A stretch of 64,000 nucleotides of DNA from DAHUXD01 sp963736455 (GCA_963736455.1 CAVTON010000001.1:620001-684000); one strand, 5' to 3'. Shown: positions 19,484 through 28,819, counted from the stretch's first letter. Program-made: numbers and translations. Notes: generated by a model not told the origin, from the sequence alone.

Positions 19484-21877
19484 GTGCGATTCGACGAAAC
19501 CTCACGCGTCTTCGAGATCACGGTCCGGGAGCTTGCCGAGGACGAGGGGTTCCGGCGCGTCGGCTTCGATCGGGGCGACGGCTGGCGCCGGCTCGGGCTC
19601 GGGGCGCAGATCCACGCGCGTGTCCTCGGCGAGAGACGGGTCGCGCATCCCTCGTACCGCGCGGAGGTCCACCTGGAGGCGCGCATCCCCGTCGAGGACT
19701 GGACGGCCGTCCTTTCGGGCAGGCTCGACGGGTGCATCGAGCGCTCGCCCGGCCAGTGGCTGATCGAGGAGCTGAAGTCCACGAACCTGTCGGTCGACGG
19801 GGTGCGGCCCTCCGGATACGCCTTCGAGCGGGACCGCCGGCAGCTCCACGGCTACTGTTACCTCTGGCGCCGGCTCGGCCACGGCGCGGTGGACGGCGCG
19901 CTCGTTTACGTCGACATCGACACGGGGGAAGAGCTTTCGCTCGAGACCGTCTTCGACGAAGAGGCCGAGCGGGACATCGAGCGGCGGCTCGCGCGTTCCC
20001 TGGCGATCTGGCGGGGCGGACAGGCGGCGCGCCGCCGCAAGGCCGCGGCCGCCGAGCGGCTCCCCTTCCCCCATTCCGCGCCGCGGCCGATCCAGGAGAA
20101 GCTCATCGGCGCGATCCGGGCCGCGATCGCCGGAGGCGAGAACCTGATCGCCGAGGCCCCGACCGGCTCCGGGAAGACCGCGGCGGCGCTCTACCCGGCC
20201 CTGTCCGAGGGCCTCGCCTCCGGCCGCCAGGTCGTCTTCCTGACCTCGAAGACGCTTCAGCAGAAGATGGCGGTCTCGTCGCTCATCGCCATGAACGAGC
20301 GCGCGTTCCAGTCGGTCCAGGTCCGGGCCAAGGAGCGCATGTGCGCCAACGACCGGATCCTCTGCCACGAGGAGTTCTGCCGCTTCGCGAAGGACTATCC
20401 GGCCAAGATGGAGAACTCGAACCTCCTCGGCCGCCTTCGCGACGGCTATTCGCACGTCGACCCGGAAACCGTCTTCGAGGAGGCGCGCCGCGAGGAAGTC
20501 TGCCCGTTCGAGGTTCAGCTCGAGCTCGCCGCGCGAGCCGATGCCATCGTCGCCGACTACAACTACGTCTTCGAGCCCGCGGCCGCGCTGCGCCACCTGA
20601 CGGGCGAGGAGCTGAAGGACGCCATCCTCGTCATCGACGAGGCTCACAACCTCCCGGACCGCGCCCGGCAGATCTTCTCGCCGGAGCTCTCCGAAGAGAG
20701 CCTGTCCGTCCTGCGCGACCGTCTCCGGCTGCAGCCGGGCGAGCTCTTCGCCGACCTCGTGATCACGGTCGAGGAGCTCCTCGACATCGTCCGCGGCGCC
20801 GCCGACGAGCTGCAGGAAGGCGAAGCGATCGCCGAAGTTCGGGCGCCGGCCGAGCCGATCCTGGACCTTCGCCTCGACTGGGAGCCGAAGCTCATGCGCT
20901 ACCTCGCATGGAAACGCGAGATGCGCCTCGCCCTCGTGGACGACCCGGTGATGGACTTCCATTTCGTGCTCCAGCGCTTTTCGGCGGTGCTGTCGATGCT
21001 CGGCCCGGACTTCACCTGCGTCGCCGAACGGGAGGCGTCGGGCGTGCGGCTCCGCCTGGTCTGTCTCGACCCGGCCCGGTCGCTCGCGCCCGTCTTCCGC
21101 TCGGCGCACGCGACGATCCTCATGTCGGCGACGCTGACGCCTCCCGAGGCGATCGAACGGATGCTCGGCCTCGAACGGGACCGCACCTCCGCCCTCTCGC
21201 TCCCGCCGCCGTTCCCGCCCGAGAATCGCAAGGTCCTGATCGTGCCGACGGTCCGGACGACGTTCAAGGCGCGCGAGAAGAATTACGACCGGATCGCCAG
21301 ACTGCTCGGCGAGATGTCCGACGCGCACGGCGGCAACGACCTCGTCCTCTTCCCCTCGTACCGATTCCTCACCGCGGTCGCCGAGCGGATGCCGCCGACG
21401 CGCTCGCAGCTGCTCGTCCAGCGGCCCGAGCTCTCCGCCTTCGAGCGCCAGCGTCTGCTCGAGTCGCTGTCGACGCCCCCTCCGGGCGGCACGCTGCTCT
21501 TCGCCGTCTCGGGAGGCATGTACGCCGAGGGCGTGGACTATCCGGGCGAGCTGCTGTCGGCCGTCTTCGTGGTCTCGCCCGCGCTCCCGCAGGTCTCCTT
21601 CGAACGGGAGCTCCTGCGCCGCTACTTCGACGATCGCGAGGAGTCCGGATTCGACTACGCGTACCTTCAGCCCGGCATGACGCGCGTGGTCCAGGCCGCG
21701 GGGCGCCTGATCCGCAGCGAAAAGGACCGCGGCGTCATCGCGCTCGTCTGCGCGCGCTTCCTCGAGGAACCCTATGCCAGCCGCCTTCCGCGAGACTGGT
21801 ACGACGAGAGTCCGCATGAGCTCGCCACGCGGCGCCCGGCCGACGAGATCCGCGAGTTTTTCGGGAGCTACGAATGA
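19484..21877 (+). CDS. RecB-type nuclease fused to XPD/DinG-family DNA helicase
   Basis: 797 residues from GTG 19484. The N-terminal 180 residues show a PD-(D/E)XK nuclease: Asp in SGRLDGCIE, Glu-x-Lys in EELKST, then the RecB/Cas4 motif III in RRQLHGYCYLW. The remainder is a superfamily 2 helicase of the XPD/DinG type. Walker A is EAPTGSGKT (about residue 226) and the DEAH box is VIDEAHNL (about 383). Four Cys between them (MCANDRILC, EEFCRF, EEVCPFE) are placed to hold an iron-sulfur cluster. Motif VI is at QAAGRLIRSEKDRG. It is probably a DNA repair or recombination enzyme. It overlaps the following Nudix gene by ATGA. Confidence 0.9.
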   Translation: MRFDETSRVFEITVRELAEDEGFRRVGFDRGDGWRRLGLGAQIHARVLGERRVAHPSYRAEVHLEARIPVEDWTAVLSGRLDGCIERSPGQWLIEELKSTNLSVDGVRPSGYAFERDRRQLHGYCYLWRRLGHGAVDGALVYVDIDTGEELSLETVFDEEAERDIERRLARSLAIWRGGQAARRRKAAAAERLPFPHSAPRPIQEKLIGAIRAAIAGGENLIAEAPTGSGKTAAALYPALSEGLASGRQVVFLTSKTLQQKMAVSSLIAMNERAFQSVQVRAKERMCANDRILCHEEFCRFAKDYPAKMENSNLLGRLRDGYSHVDPETVFEEARREEVCPFEVQLELAARADAIVADYNYVFEPAAALRHLTGEELKDAILVIDEAHNLPDRARQIFSPELSEESLSVLRDRLRLQPGELFADLVITVEELLDIVRGAADELQEGEAIAEVRAPAEPILDLRLDWEPKLMRYLAWKREMRLALVDDPVMDFHFVLQRFSAVLSMLGPDFTCVAEREASGVRLRLVCLDPARSLAPVFRSAHATILMSATLTPPEAIERMLGLERDRTSALSLPPPFPPENRKVLIVPTVRTTFKAREKNYDRIARLLGEMSDAHGGNDLVLFPSYRFLTAVAERMPPTRSQLLVQRPELSAFERQRLLESLSTPPPGGTLLFAVSGGMYAEGVDYPGELLSAVFVVSPALPQVSFERELLRRYFDDREESGFDYAYLQPGMTRVVQAAGRLIRSEKDRGVIALVCARFLEEPYASRLPRDWYDESPHELATRRPADEIREFFGSYE

Positions 21878-22353
21878 AAAACCCCTACCGCAATCCCCGC
21901 ATGCCCCGTCTCACCGTGGATTCGTGGGTCCGCGACCGCCGCGGCCGGGTCCTGCTCGTCCAGCGCGGCCGTCCGCCGTTCGAGGGACGCTGGGGCCTGC
22001 CGGGCGGCTTCTGCGAGTGGAAGGAGACGACCGAACACTGCGGCATTCGGGAGACGAAGGAGGAGACCGGCCTGACGGTGCGCGTCACGGAGCTGCGCGG
22101 CGTGTACTCGAAGCCGAACCGCGATCCGCGGGGCCACAACGTCACGGTCCTGTACGTTTGCCGTCCCGTCAAGGGGCGTCCGGTCGGAGGCGACGACGCC
22201 GCGGATGCGCGCTGGTTCACACCGCGGGAGATCTCGACGCTGCGCTTTGCCTTCGATCACCGGGAGATCGTGCGCGAGCAGCTCGCCCGCGATCGCGCCG
22301 CGGCCCTGCGGCGGCGGCGGCCGGCGAAGCGTCCCCTCAGTCGGCGGACTTGA
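21874..22353 (+). CDS. Nudix hydrolase
   Basis: 159 residues with a complete Nudix box: GGFCEWKETTEHCGIRETKE followed by ETGL, near residue 45. The family hydrolyses nucleoside diphosphates linked to another group; an ADP-ribose or dNTP substrate is plausible but not readable here. The Arg-rich C-terminus overlaps the convergent gene at 22337 by 17 bases. Translational coupling to the helicase hints at a housecleaning role beside DNA repair, which is inference. Confidence 0.85.
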   Translation: MKNPYRNPRMPRLTVDSWVRDRRGRVLLVQRGRPPFEGRWGLPGGFCEWKETTEHCGIRETKEETGLTVRVTELRGVYSKPNRDPRGHNVTVLYVCRPVKGRPVGGDDAADARWFTPREISTLRFAFDHREIVREQLARDRAAALRRRRPAKRPLSRRT

Positions 22354-23791
22354 CCGTCGCCGAGAACGCGCGGCCGAGAAGTCCGTCCGCGGTGACCGCC
22401 CAGACCGTGTACCGGTAGTACGTGGCGGGCCTCGATGCGGCGTCCACGAATTCGTACCGGTACGACTCGGCCGAGCTCTCCGCCGACGGCACGATCTCGG
22501 GACCCGTGCGGACGATGCGGCCGTCGGGAAGGACCTCTTCGCGAAAGACCGCCCATCCCCAGAGCCCGTCGTGGCTCTCCGTGGTCCAGGACAGGCGTGG
22601 GCGCGCCGGGCCGCCGTCCGCCCGCGCCGCGAGCCCGCTGTAGGGAATCGTGTCCGAAAGCTCGGCGGCGGCCGGAGCGACGAGGCCGCGGCCGCCGGTC
22701 TCGCTGCCCGCGACGATCCAGTCGACGCGCGCGACGCCGGAGAGCGGTATGGCGCGCCGATCCCCGGCCGCGAAGAACACGGCGTCGGGAGGAAGGGCCG
22801 GATCGCGATAGCGGACGACCGCGGCGCCCGCGGCGCCGTCCGGCGGCCAGGCGACGCGCAGCGACTCCTCGGAATCGGTCAGGAGCGTCCGGTGCCGGAC
22901 CACGAACGCCGCCGGCGGCGACGCGTCGATCGCGCCGCCTTCGACGTCGGAGATCTTCAGCTTCGAGGCCGACGCGTCGGGCTCGAGCGTCGCGTAGATT
23001 CGCGCGGCCGCGCGGGTCAGGACCTCTTCCGGCGAAACCGCGGACTCCTCGGAGAGCATTCGCAGGAGGACCGCGGTGGGTTCCTCGCCGGAATCCGCCG
23101 CGCGCTGCCAGGCGTCTCGCAGAAGCGCGGGGCTCCCGGTCGCGCGCGCGACCTCATCCACCCAGAGCCGGCCGAGCGCTTCCGGTTTCGCTCGGAAATC
23201 CAGCCGGCCCGCGGCCGCGGCCATCCAGACCTCCTCGCCCGGCGGCTCTCCCGGCGCGGCGGAGAGGTGCTCGGCCAGGGCGGGCAGGAGGAAGGGGTCT
23301 TCGATCCCGTACCCCGAGAGCGTCGCGCGCGCGATCTGCCGGGCGACCTCGCGGACGACCCCTTCCGAGTCGAGGCCGCTCGCATCGAGCAGGATCGCGG
23401 GCCGCACCAGCTTGCCGTCCTCGACTCCCGCCGAGCTCACGGCCCGGACCGCTCCCGCCTCGGCTCGCGCGACGTAGACGCGCAGGGGCTCGTCGGCGGG
23501 AAAGGGCGACTTCCAGCCCTGGCGCTCGAACAGCTCCTCCTGGAGACGCAGGATTTCGGCGCCCAGCGCTCGCCGCAGCCCCGGGTCGTCGATCTCGTCG
23601 AGCAGAACGGCCCGGCCCGAGGCCACCGGCTGGCCGGGCCGGAAGTGGCGGTAGGGGCTCCGGACCCAATCGAGGGCGCCGGGCGGCGTGGCGGCGGGGC
23701 CGGCGGCGCAAAGCGGAGCGGCGAGCCATGCGGCCGCGAGCCCGAGACCCGCCCGGGCAAGACCGATCCGTGAGGCTCGCCGACTGGTCAT
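22337..23791 (-). CDS. Secreted protein of unknown function with C-terminal Ig/FN3-like region
   Basis: 484 residues starting with a signal peptide (positively charged start, then LAAAWLAAPLCAAG). The central region (residues 90-260) is helical and resembles peptidase-like substrate folds without a zinc motif I can identify. The last 190 residues alternate beta-strand-like segments, ending YYRYTVWAVTADGLLGRAFS, in the manner of fibronectin type III domains. No confident family assignment. Confidence 0.6.
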   Translation of the reverse strand: MTSRRASRIGLARAGLGLAAAWLAAPLCAAGPAATPPGALDWVRSPYRHFRPGQPVASGRAVLLDEIDDPGLRRALGAEILRLQEELFERQGWKSPFPADEPLRVYVARAEAGAVRAVSSAGVEDGKLVRPAILLDASGLDSEGVVREVARQIARATLSGYGIEDPFLLPALAEHLSAAPGEPPGEEVWMAAAAGRLDFRAKPEALGRLWVDEVARATGSPALLRDAWQRAADSGEEPTAVLLRMLSEESAVSPEEVLTRAAARIYATLEPDASASKLKISDVEGGAIDASPPAAFVVRHRTLLTDSEESLRVAWPPDGAAGAAVVRYRDPALPPDAVFFAAGDRRAIPLSGVARVDWIVAGSETGGRGLVAPAAAELSDTIPYSGLAARADGGPARPRLSWTTESHDGLWGWAVFREEVLPDGRIVRTGPEIVPSAESSAESYRYEFVDAASRPATYYRYTVWAVTADGLLGRAFSATVKSAD

Positions 23792-23878
23792 GTCCTGAGG
23801 GTAGCCCTCGGGCCGCAGTGCGTCAATCGAGTGTACGGAGCGGGGCCGGAAGCCGTCGAGGCGCGTGAGGGAATGCGG

Positions 23879-24676
23879 TCAGTCCGCCTTGGCGGCGCCC
23901 GTGGTCCGCTGCTCGATGCGAACGAACACGACGGTGATGTTGTCGACGCCGCCCTTCTCGTTGGCGAGATCCACCAGGCCCTGGCAGAGATCCTCCGCCG
24001 GCTTGCCGATGTTGGCCGCGATCGAGTCCCGGATCTCCTCGTCGGAAAGCATCGTCGTCAGCCCGTCGGAGCAGAAGAGGAATGCGTCGCCGACCTGGAA
24101 TTCCATCTCCCGCAGGTCCGGCGACACCGACGGCCCGCCGCCGAGAGCGCGCGTCACGACGTTCTTCAGCGGATGCGTCTTCGCCTCTTCCTCGGTCAGG
24201 ATGCCCGCCGTCACCTGCTCGTGCACCCACGAGTGGTCGTCGGTCAGCCGCGTCAGCTCGCCGCCGCGGAAGAGATAGGCGCGGCTGTCGCCGACGTGGG
24301 CCAGCGAGAGGATCTTCTCGTTGAGCAGCCCCGCCACGACCGTCGTGCCCATGCCCTTGAGCCAGGGCTGCGCGGCGACGGCGGCCATCACGCGCTCGTT
24401 GGCTTTCTCGATCGCGATGGCCAGGCGGTTGCTGTTGAAGTGGAGCTCGTGGTTGTACTTGAAGGGCCAGGTGGCCTCTTCCTTCTGGCGCGTGGCGGCG
24501 ATGAATTCCCCGATCGTCTCGACGGTGATCTTCGCGGCGACCTCTCCGGCGGCGTGTCCGCCCATCCCGTCGGCCACGACGAAAAAGCCCTCGGCCGGAT
24601 CGAGCGCGAGCGCGTCCTCGTTGTGCTTGCGCTTCCTTCCCACGTCGGTCAGACCGAAGGCTTCGATCCGGGCCAT
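23879..24676 (-). CDS. PP2C-family Ser/Thr protein phosphatase
   Basis: 265 residues with all PP2C metal-site motifs: GRKRKHNEDAL, VADGMGGHAAGE, GMGTTVV, HVGDSRAYLFRGG, CSDGLT and the final GGVDNITVVFV. It removes phosphate from proteins phosphorylated by Hanks-type kinases; no such kinase is in the window. It is a soluble catalytic domain with a short insert at about residues 65-80. It follows the J-domain gene by 7 bases, probably in the same operon. Confidence 0.93.
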   Translation of the reverse strand: MARIEAFGLTDVGRKRKHNEDALALDPAEGFFVVADGMGGHAAGEVAAKITVETIGEFIAATRQKEEATWPFKYNHELHFNSNRLAIAIEKANERVMAAVAAQPWLKGMGTTVVAGLLNEKILSLAHVGDSRAYLFRGGELTRLTDDHSWVHEQVTAGILTEEEAKTHPLKNVVTRALGGGPSVSPDLREMEFQVGDAFLFCSDGLTTMLSDEEIRDSIAANIGKPAEDLCQGLVDLANEKGGVDNITVVFVRIEQRTTGAAKAD

Positions 24677-24683
24677 CCCGCCG

Positions 24684-25304
24684 TTACCCCCGGCCCGCGC
24701 GTTGAACGCGAATTTCTTCGAGCGCCTTGCGGGCCTCGCCCGCCGCCGGATCCCAGCGGATCGCCTCCTGATAGGCCTTCTCGGCCTTCAGGAGGAGCCC
24801 CGCCTGCCGGAAAATCGCGCCGGCGTCCTTCAGGAGCGCCCCGTTGTGGGGCTCGATCGAGAGGGCCGCCTCGATGGCCTTGACCGCCGTGCGCACGTCG
24901 CCGGCGCGGGCGGAGGCGAGGCCGAGGTAGTGCTGCGCCTTGACGTCCCGGGGGTTTCTCCCGACCACGAGCTGGAAGTTGCCGGCCGCCTCCGCGAACT
25001 TGCGGTCCTTGTAGGCGGCGATTCCCTGGCCGAGATAGTTCGACGCCACCGCATCGGCGTCGCCCGGAGTCGCCTTGGACGCGGCGAGGTCGAAATCGTA
25101 GGCCTTTCGCCGGTCGGGGCTCGTCAGCACGTTGACGGCTTCGGTCAGCTCCTGGAACTTCGCCTCCGCTGCGGCCTTCCTGGCCGCGGGGGCGCGGTCC
25201 GGATGGGCTTCGCGCGCCAGGGCGCGAAAGCGCTCACGGATCTCGGCTTCACTGGCATCCCGGGCAACGCCAAGCAGCCCGTAGTAATCAATGTCTCGCG
25301 ACAT
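24684..25304 (-). CDS. J-domain protein with TPR repeats
   Basis: 206 residues. A J domain occupies residues 5-70, with the required HPD in REAHPDRAPA, so it can stimulate a DnaK ATPase. Residues 85-200 form TPR-type helices (AYKDRKFAEAAGNFQLVV, ASARAGDVRTAVKAIEAAL, AGLLLKAEKAYQEAI). There is no Gly/Phe or zinc region, so it is not DnaJ itself but a targeting co-chaperone. It is coupled with the PP2C gene. Confidence 0.88.
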   Translation of the reverse strand: MSRDIDYYGLLGVARDASEAEIRERFRALAREAHPDRAPAARKAAAEAKFQELTEAVNVLTSPDRRKAYDFDLAASKATPGDADAVASNYLGQGIAAYKDRKFAEAAGNFQLVVGRNPRDVKAQHYLGLASARAGDVRTAVKAIEAALSIEPHNGALLKDAGAIFRQAGLLLKAEKAYQEAIRWDPAAGEARKALEEIRVQRAGRG

Positions 25305-25418
25305 CTTGCTGGAACCTCGACCGCGCTGCGGACGATTGCGACAGAGGTTAACATAGGCGAAAGAAAGGGCTTCGGCAAGCCTCCGCCCGCCCGCCGCGTC
25401 CGTCGCCCGTGCCCTCCC

Positions 25419-26504
25419 CTAGCCGCGCTTGTCGAGAAGGATCTTGCGCGCCGCGCTGCGCAGGCCCTCGGGGAGATTGCGATCGCGGGTCACGTTGCGC
25501 AGATCGCGCATGCTCAGGAACTTGATGAAGGGCAGCGTGATCGCGAGCGGCACGGCGGGATTGTTGACGAGGGCGGCCTGGATCCTGGGCCGCTTCGCCC
25601 ATTCCCGAGTCGAGGCGATCTCGTGGAAGATCTCGACCGGCAGGTGGCGCATCGCGCAGAACGACTCCACCTCGGCGGGAATGAGCGCCTCGCACCGCAG
25701 CACCGCCAGGCTGACGATCTTGTTCGAGTCGGCGATGAGGATCCGCCGTTCTTCCTTGGTGCCCTTCTGGGCGAGGCTCAGCTTCTCCTTGACGTTCATG
25801 CTGGCGATGCGGCGGAAGACCTGGGCGAGGTTGGCGGCGCTGAACTCGTCCTCGGACTCGCCCTCGGCCGGGCCTTCGGCGGACTCGCCTTCCGCCGCTT
25901 CTTCGAAGACGATGCCGGCGGCCTCCTGCTTCGCCCGGCGCTCCTCCTCCTGCAGGCGCAGCCGCTCCTGTTCGCGCCTTCGCTCTTCCTTCTCGAAGAA
26001 CTCCTCCCGCATCTCGAACAGCCGCCGGCGGCCGTCGGCGGTCATCTCCGGGTTCTCGAGGAGGGCGTCGATCAACGCGGGCTGCCTGAGCAGCCGCACC
26101 TGGTTCACGATGAGGGCTTCCTGGGGAGCGCCCGAGACGATCCGGGCGAGCCGCAGGAGCGTCGGCTCTCCGGCGACGCGGCTGCGGACCACGCGCTCGA
26201 GGACGGCGTGGTCCTCGCTGTGGCGGCTGACCAGATCGAGCTCCGCCTCCGTCGGCTCGCCCTCGTCGAGGAAGCGCACGACGTCGTCCGGGCTCGTTTC
26301 GCGAAGAGTCTCCGCGGCGGCATTGCGGATGTCGTCGTCCGGGTCGTCCGCGACCGACAGCAGTGCCTTCAGGCGGTCCGCGCTCTCGAGGGGCAGGAGC
26401 CCGCGGGCAGCGAACGCGCGAAGGTCTCTCGGCGCGTCGGCCGAGCGGATGATCTGAAGGAGATCCCGGGGGTCCGCGGTCGCCGGGCGCTCGAGTTCGA
26501 CCAA
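25419..26504 (-). CDS. HEAT-like helical repeat protein, paralogue of 27341-28000
   Basis: About 361 residues of amphipathic helices with a coiled, charged centre (EFFEKEERRREQERLRLQEE) and an acidic linker. The C-terminus ALVNNPAVPLAITLPFIKFL, then SMRDLRNVTRD, parallels AVLRNPALPAALALSLLTRA and SLDDLRGVLE in 27341-28000, so the two are related. The start is uncertain: TTG 26504 is taken, but the frame is open into the preceding rodZ-like gene and no ribosome site is obvious. Function not recognised; possibly a cytoplasmic adaptor. Confidence 0.6.
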   Translation of the reverse strand: MVELERPATADPRDLLQIIRSADAPRDLRAFAARGLLPLESADRLKALLSVADDPDDDIRNAAAETLRETSPDDVVRFLDEGEPTEAELDLVSRHSEDHAVLERVVRSRVAGEPTLLRLARIVSGAPQEALIVNQVRLLRQPALIDALLENPEMTADGRRRLFEMREEFFEKEERRREQERLRLQEEERRAKQEAAGIVFEEAAEGESAEGPAEGESEDEFSAANLAQVFRRIASMNVKEKLSLAQKGTKEERRILIADSNKIVSLAVLRCEALIPAEVESFCAMRHLPVEIFHEIASTREWAKRPRIQAALVNNPAVPLAITLPFIKFLSMRDLRNVTRDRNLPEGLRSAARKILLDKRG

Positions 26505-26524
26505 GGGAAGGAGGCCCGAGGCGG

Positions 26525-27307
26525 CTAGCTTTGCGTCAGGTGCGCCGGCAGCGCGAGATTGCGCACGACCTGGCCGGCGCCTCCGAGCGGCTCGAGCGGG
26601 CGGCCGTCGATCGTCACGCGCACGCCTCCGGCGTTGCCGAGAGTGAGACGAAAGCCGTCCGCCGATTCGAAACGCTGCGAGCTCCCCCGACGGCTCAGGC
26701 CCGAGAAGATCGGCGTCCCGTCGGCGGACGTGACCTCGGTCCACGAGTCCTGGTCGAACTCGAGGACCATCGCGACGCCGCCCTCGGTCTTCTCCGGCGC
26801 CGCGTCGGCCGGATGCTCCTCCTGGATCGCGATCGCGGGACCGGGCGAGACCGCGACGTTCTTGAAGTTGACCGGCGCCAGGTGGCGCTGGCCGATCGGC
26901 ACCGGGCCGCCGTTGCGCCGCTCGGGTCGCGCGATCAGCCCGAGGACGAGAAGGATCGCCGTGACGCTGACGACGATCGTTCCGGCCGCCGCGCGCCGCC
27001 CGCGGAGAAAGCGAGAGCGCAGGCGCCCCTTCTTCGCGGAAGCGCCGCCCGGCTTGTCGGGCGCGAGATCGGCCAGGTACGCGTTGACCATCTCGTCCGG
27101 ATCGAGCCCGAGATGGCGCGAGTAGGACCGAATGAAGCCGCGCGTGAAGACCGGCGCGGGGAGCTTCGAAACGTCGCTCGCCTCGAGGGCGGTCAGCAGA
27201 CGGATCGAGATTTTCGTCGACCCCGAGATTTCCTCGAGGGAGACATCCCGAATGAGCCTCTCCCGGCGGAGTTCTTCTCCGAACGTGAGGACCGGTGTCT
27301 CACCCAT
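26525..27307 (-). CDS. RodZ-like helix-turn-helix membrane protein
   Basis: 260 residues. Residues 8-75 are the HTH_25-type helix-turn-helix (GEELRRERLIRDVSLEEI, then FTRGFIRSYSRHLGLDPDEM). One transmembrane helix is at about 108-127 (AGTIVVSVTAILLVLGLIA). The periplasmic C-terminal domain has the beta-rich pattern seen in RodZ (SWTEVTSADG, FSGLSRRGSSQRF). RodZ links MreB to the membrane in cell-shape control. No mre genes are nearby, so the link is by family only. Confidence 0.85.
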   Translation of the reverse strand: MGETPVLTFGEELRRERLIRDVSLEEISGSTKISIRLLTALEASDVSKLPAPVFTRGFIRSYSRHLGLDPDEMVNAYLADLAPDKPGGASAKKGRLRSRFLRGRRAAAGTIVVSVTAILLVLGLIARPERRNGGPVPIGQRHLAPVNFKNVAVSPGPAIAIQEEHPADAAPEKTEGGVAMVLEFDQDSWTEVTSADGTPIFSGLSRRGSSQRFESADGFRLTLGNAGGVRVTIDGRPLEPLGGAGQVVRNLALPAHLTQS

Positions 27308-27340
27308 GATCGTCTCCCGCGGACTGAGGACTCGATGATG

Positions 27341-28000
27341 CTAGACCCCGACGCCCCGCTCCGCAAGGACTCTTTCGGCGCAGGCCCGAATCAGGGACTT
27401 CATGCGGGGCGATTCGAGTACGCCGCGCAGGTCGTCGAGGCTTGCCCGCGTCAGGAGGGACAGGGCCAGAGCGGCGGGGAGAGCGGGGTTTCGCAGGACG
27501 GCGCTCCGGACGGCGGGCCTCAGCGCCCAGCGGGGATGCCCCGCGACGAGGGCCAGACACTCCCGGCGGTCGCCCATCTCCGAGGCGGCGGCCTGGACGA
27601 CGTCGGCCTCGATCGTGAAGCGGTTCTCCAGCACCGAGGCGAGGACGCGGGGATCCGAATCCAGGCGCAGGTAGAGGAGCGCCCCCCGGCCGACGCTGCG
27701 GGCGAGGTCCACCCGTTCGGCGACCGCCATGTCGGGAAGGCGCCGCGCCAGATCGAGATCCGCCGCCCGGCGAATCGTGGGATGCACCGTCACATCGGCC
27801 GAGAGGCCCGCGAGGTCTCTCCAGAAGAGAGTCGCGATCAGGGCAAGGGCGTCGCCCCGGGGCGTCCGCGGATGCGCGGCCAGCGCCCGGCGCACCGCGT
27901 GATACTTCCGCGCCGCGCGGTCGGCGAGGATCTCCTGGACGAAATCGAGGGGCAGATCCCGCCGCCGCAGCAGGCGGAGACAGTCTCCCTCGGTCCGCAT
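27341..28000 (-). CDS. HEAT-like helical repeat protein
   Basis: 219 residues, nearly all helical, with repeated motifs built around Asp-Pro or Asn-Pro turns (LDSDPRVLASVLENR, AGHPRWALRPAVRSAVLRNP). It is related to 25419-26504 at the C-terminus. No catalytic motif. The ATG at 28000 is 16 bases after the trpA stop, so it may be transcribed from the trp operon as well as with the RodZ-like gene. Confidence 0.65.
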   Translation of the reverse strand: MRTEGDCLRLLRRRDLPLDFVQEILADRAARKYHAVRRALAAHPRTPRGDALALIATLFWRDLAGLSADVTVHPTIRRAADLDLARRLPDMAVAERVDLARSVGRGALLYLRLDSDPRVLASVLENRFTIEADVVQAAASEMGDRRECLALVAGHPRWALRPAVRSAVLRNPALPAALALSLLTRASLDDLRGVLESPRMKSLIRACAERVLAERGVGV

Positions 28001-28015
28001 CCTTCTATTGTCCGA

Positions 28016-28819
28016 CTATCGGGGCGGCCGGCGGCACGCCGCGACGAGCAAACGCGCGAGCTCCTCGACGGCGCCGGCCCGCCGCGAACCCGCCAGCTCG
28101 GACGCTTGCACGAGGGCCGACCCCACGACGACCCCGTCGGCGAGCGCGGCCGCTCGGGCCGCCGCCTCCGGCGTAGCGATCCCGAACCCGATCGCGACCG
28201 GCAGATCGCCGGCATGCGCCCGCGCTTGCCGGACGGTGCGCGGCAGGTCGCGCGGAAGGTGGTCGCGGGCGCCAGTCGTCCCGGCCCGCGAGACGACGTA
28301 GAGAAATCCGCTCGAGAGCCTCGCCGCCGCGGCCATGCGGGCGTCGGTCGAGGTGGGCGAAACGAGAAAGACCGTGTCGAGGCCGGCGCCGCGCAGGACG
28401 GGCTGGACCTCGGGCGCCTCCTCGGGCGGCAGGTCGGTCAGGAGCGCGCCGTCGAAGCCGGCCCTCGCGGCTTCCCTCGCCGCCCGCGGCAACCCCCGGC
28501 GCAGGACCGGGTTGAGGTACGAGAAGAGGACCAGCGCGAGATCCGTGGCCGCCCGAATCCGCCGGGCCGACTCGAGGACCCTCTCGAGCGTCGTGCCCGC
28601 CTCGATCGCCCGCGACGCGGCCCGCTGCAGGACCGGACCGTCGGCGATCGGGTCCGAGAACGGCACACCGAGCTCGAGGACGTCGGCGCCCGCGCGGGCG
28701 AGCGCTTCGGCCATCGCGACCGTCTCGCCGCAGGATGGATCCCCGGCGGTCAGGTACGCCACGAACGCCGCGCGGCCCTCCCGGCGCGCGCGGGCGAAGG
28801 CCTCGCCGATCCGCGTCAC
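28016..28819 (-). CDS. trpA: Tryptophan synthase alpha chain
   Basis: Cleaves indole-3-glycerol phosphate to indole and glyceraldehyde 3-phosphate; indole passes to TrpB. 267 residues from GTG 28819, overlapping the trpB stop by GTGA. Catalytic Glu and Asp are in LELGVPFSDPIADGPVLQRA, and the phosphate-binding loops GFGIATPEAA and VVGSALV are present. It is the last biosynthetic gene of the trp operon. Confidence 0.96.
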   Translation of the reverse strand: MTRIGEAFARARREGRAAFVAYLTAGDPSCGETVAMAEALARAGADVLELGVPFSDPIADGPVLQRAASRAIEAGTTLERVLESARRIRAATDLALVLFSYLNPVLRRGLPRAAREAARAGFDGALLTDLPPEEAPEVQPVLRGAGLDTVFLVSPTSTDARMAAAARLSSGFLYVVSRAGTTGARDHLPRDLPRTVRQARAHAGDLPVAIGFGIATPEAAARAAALADGVVVGSALVQASELAGSRRAGAVEELARLLVAACRRPPR

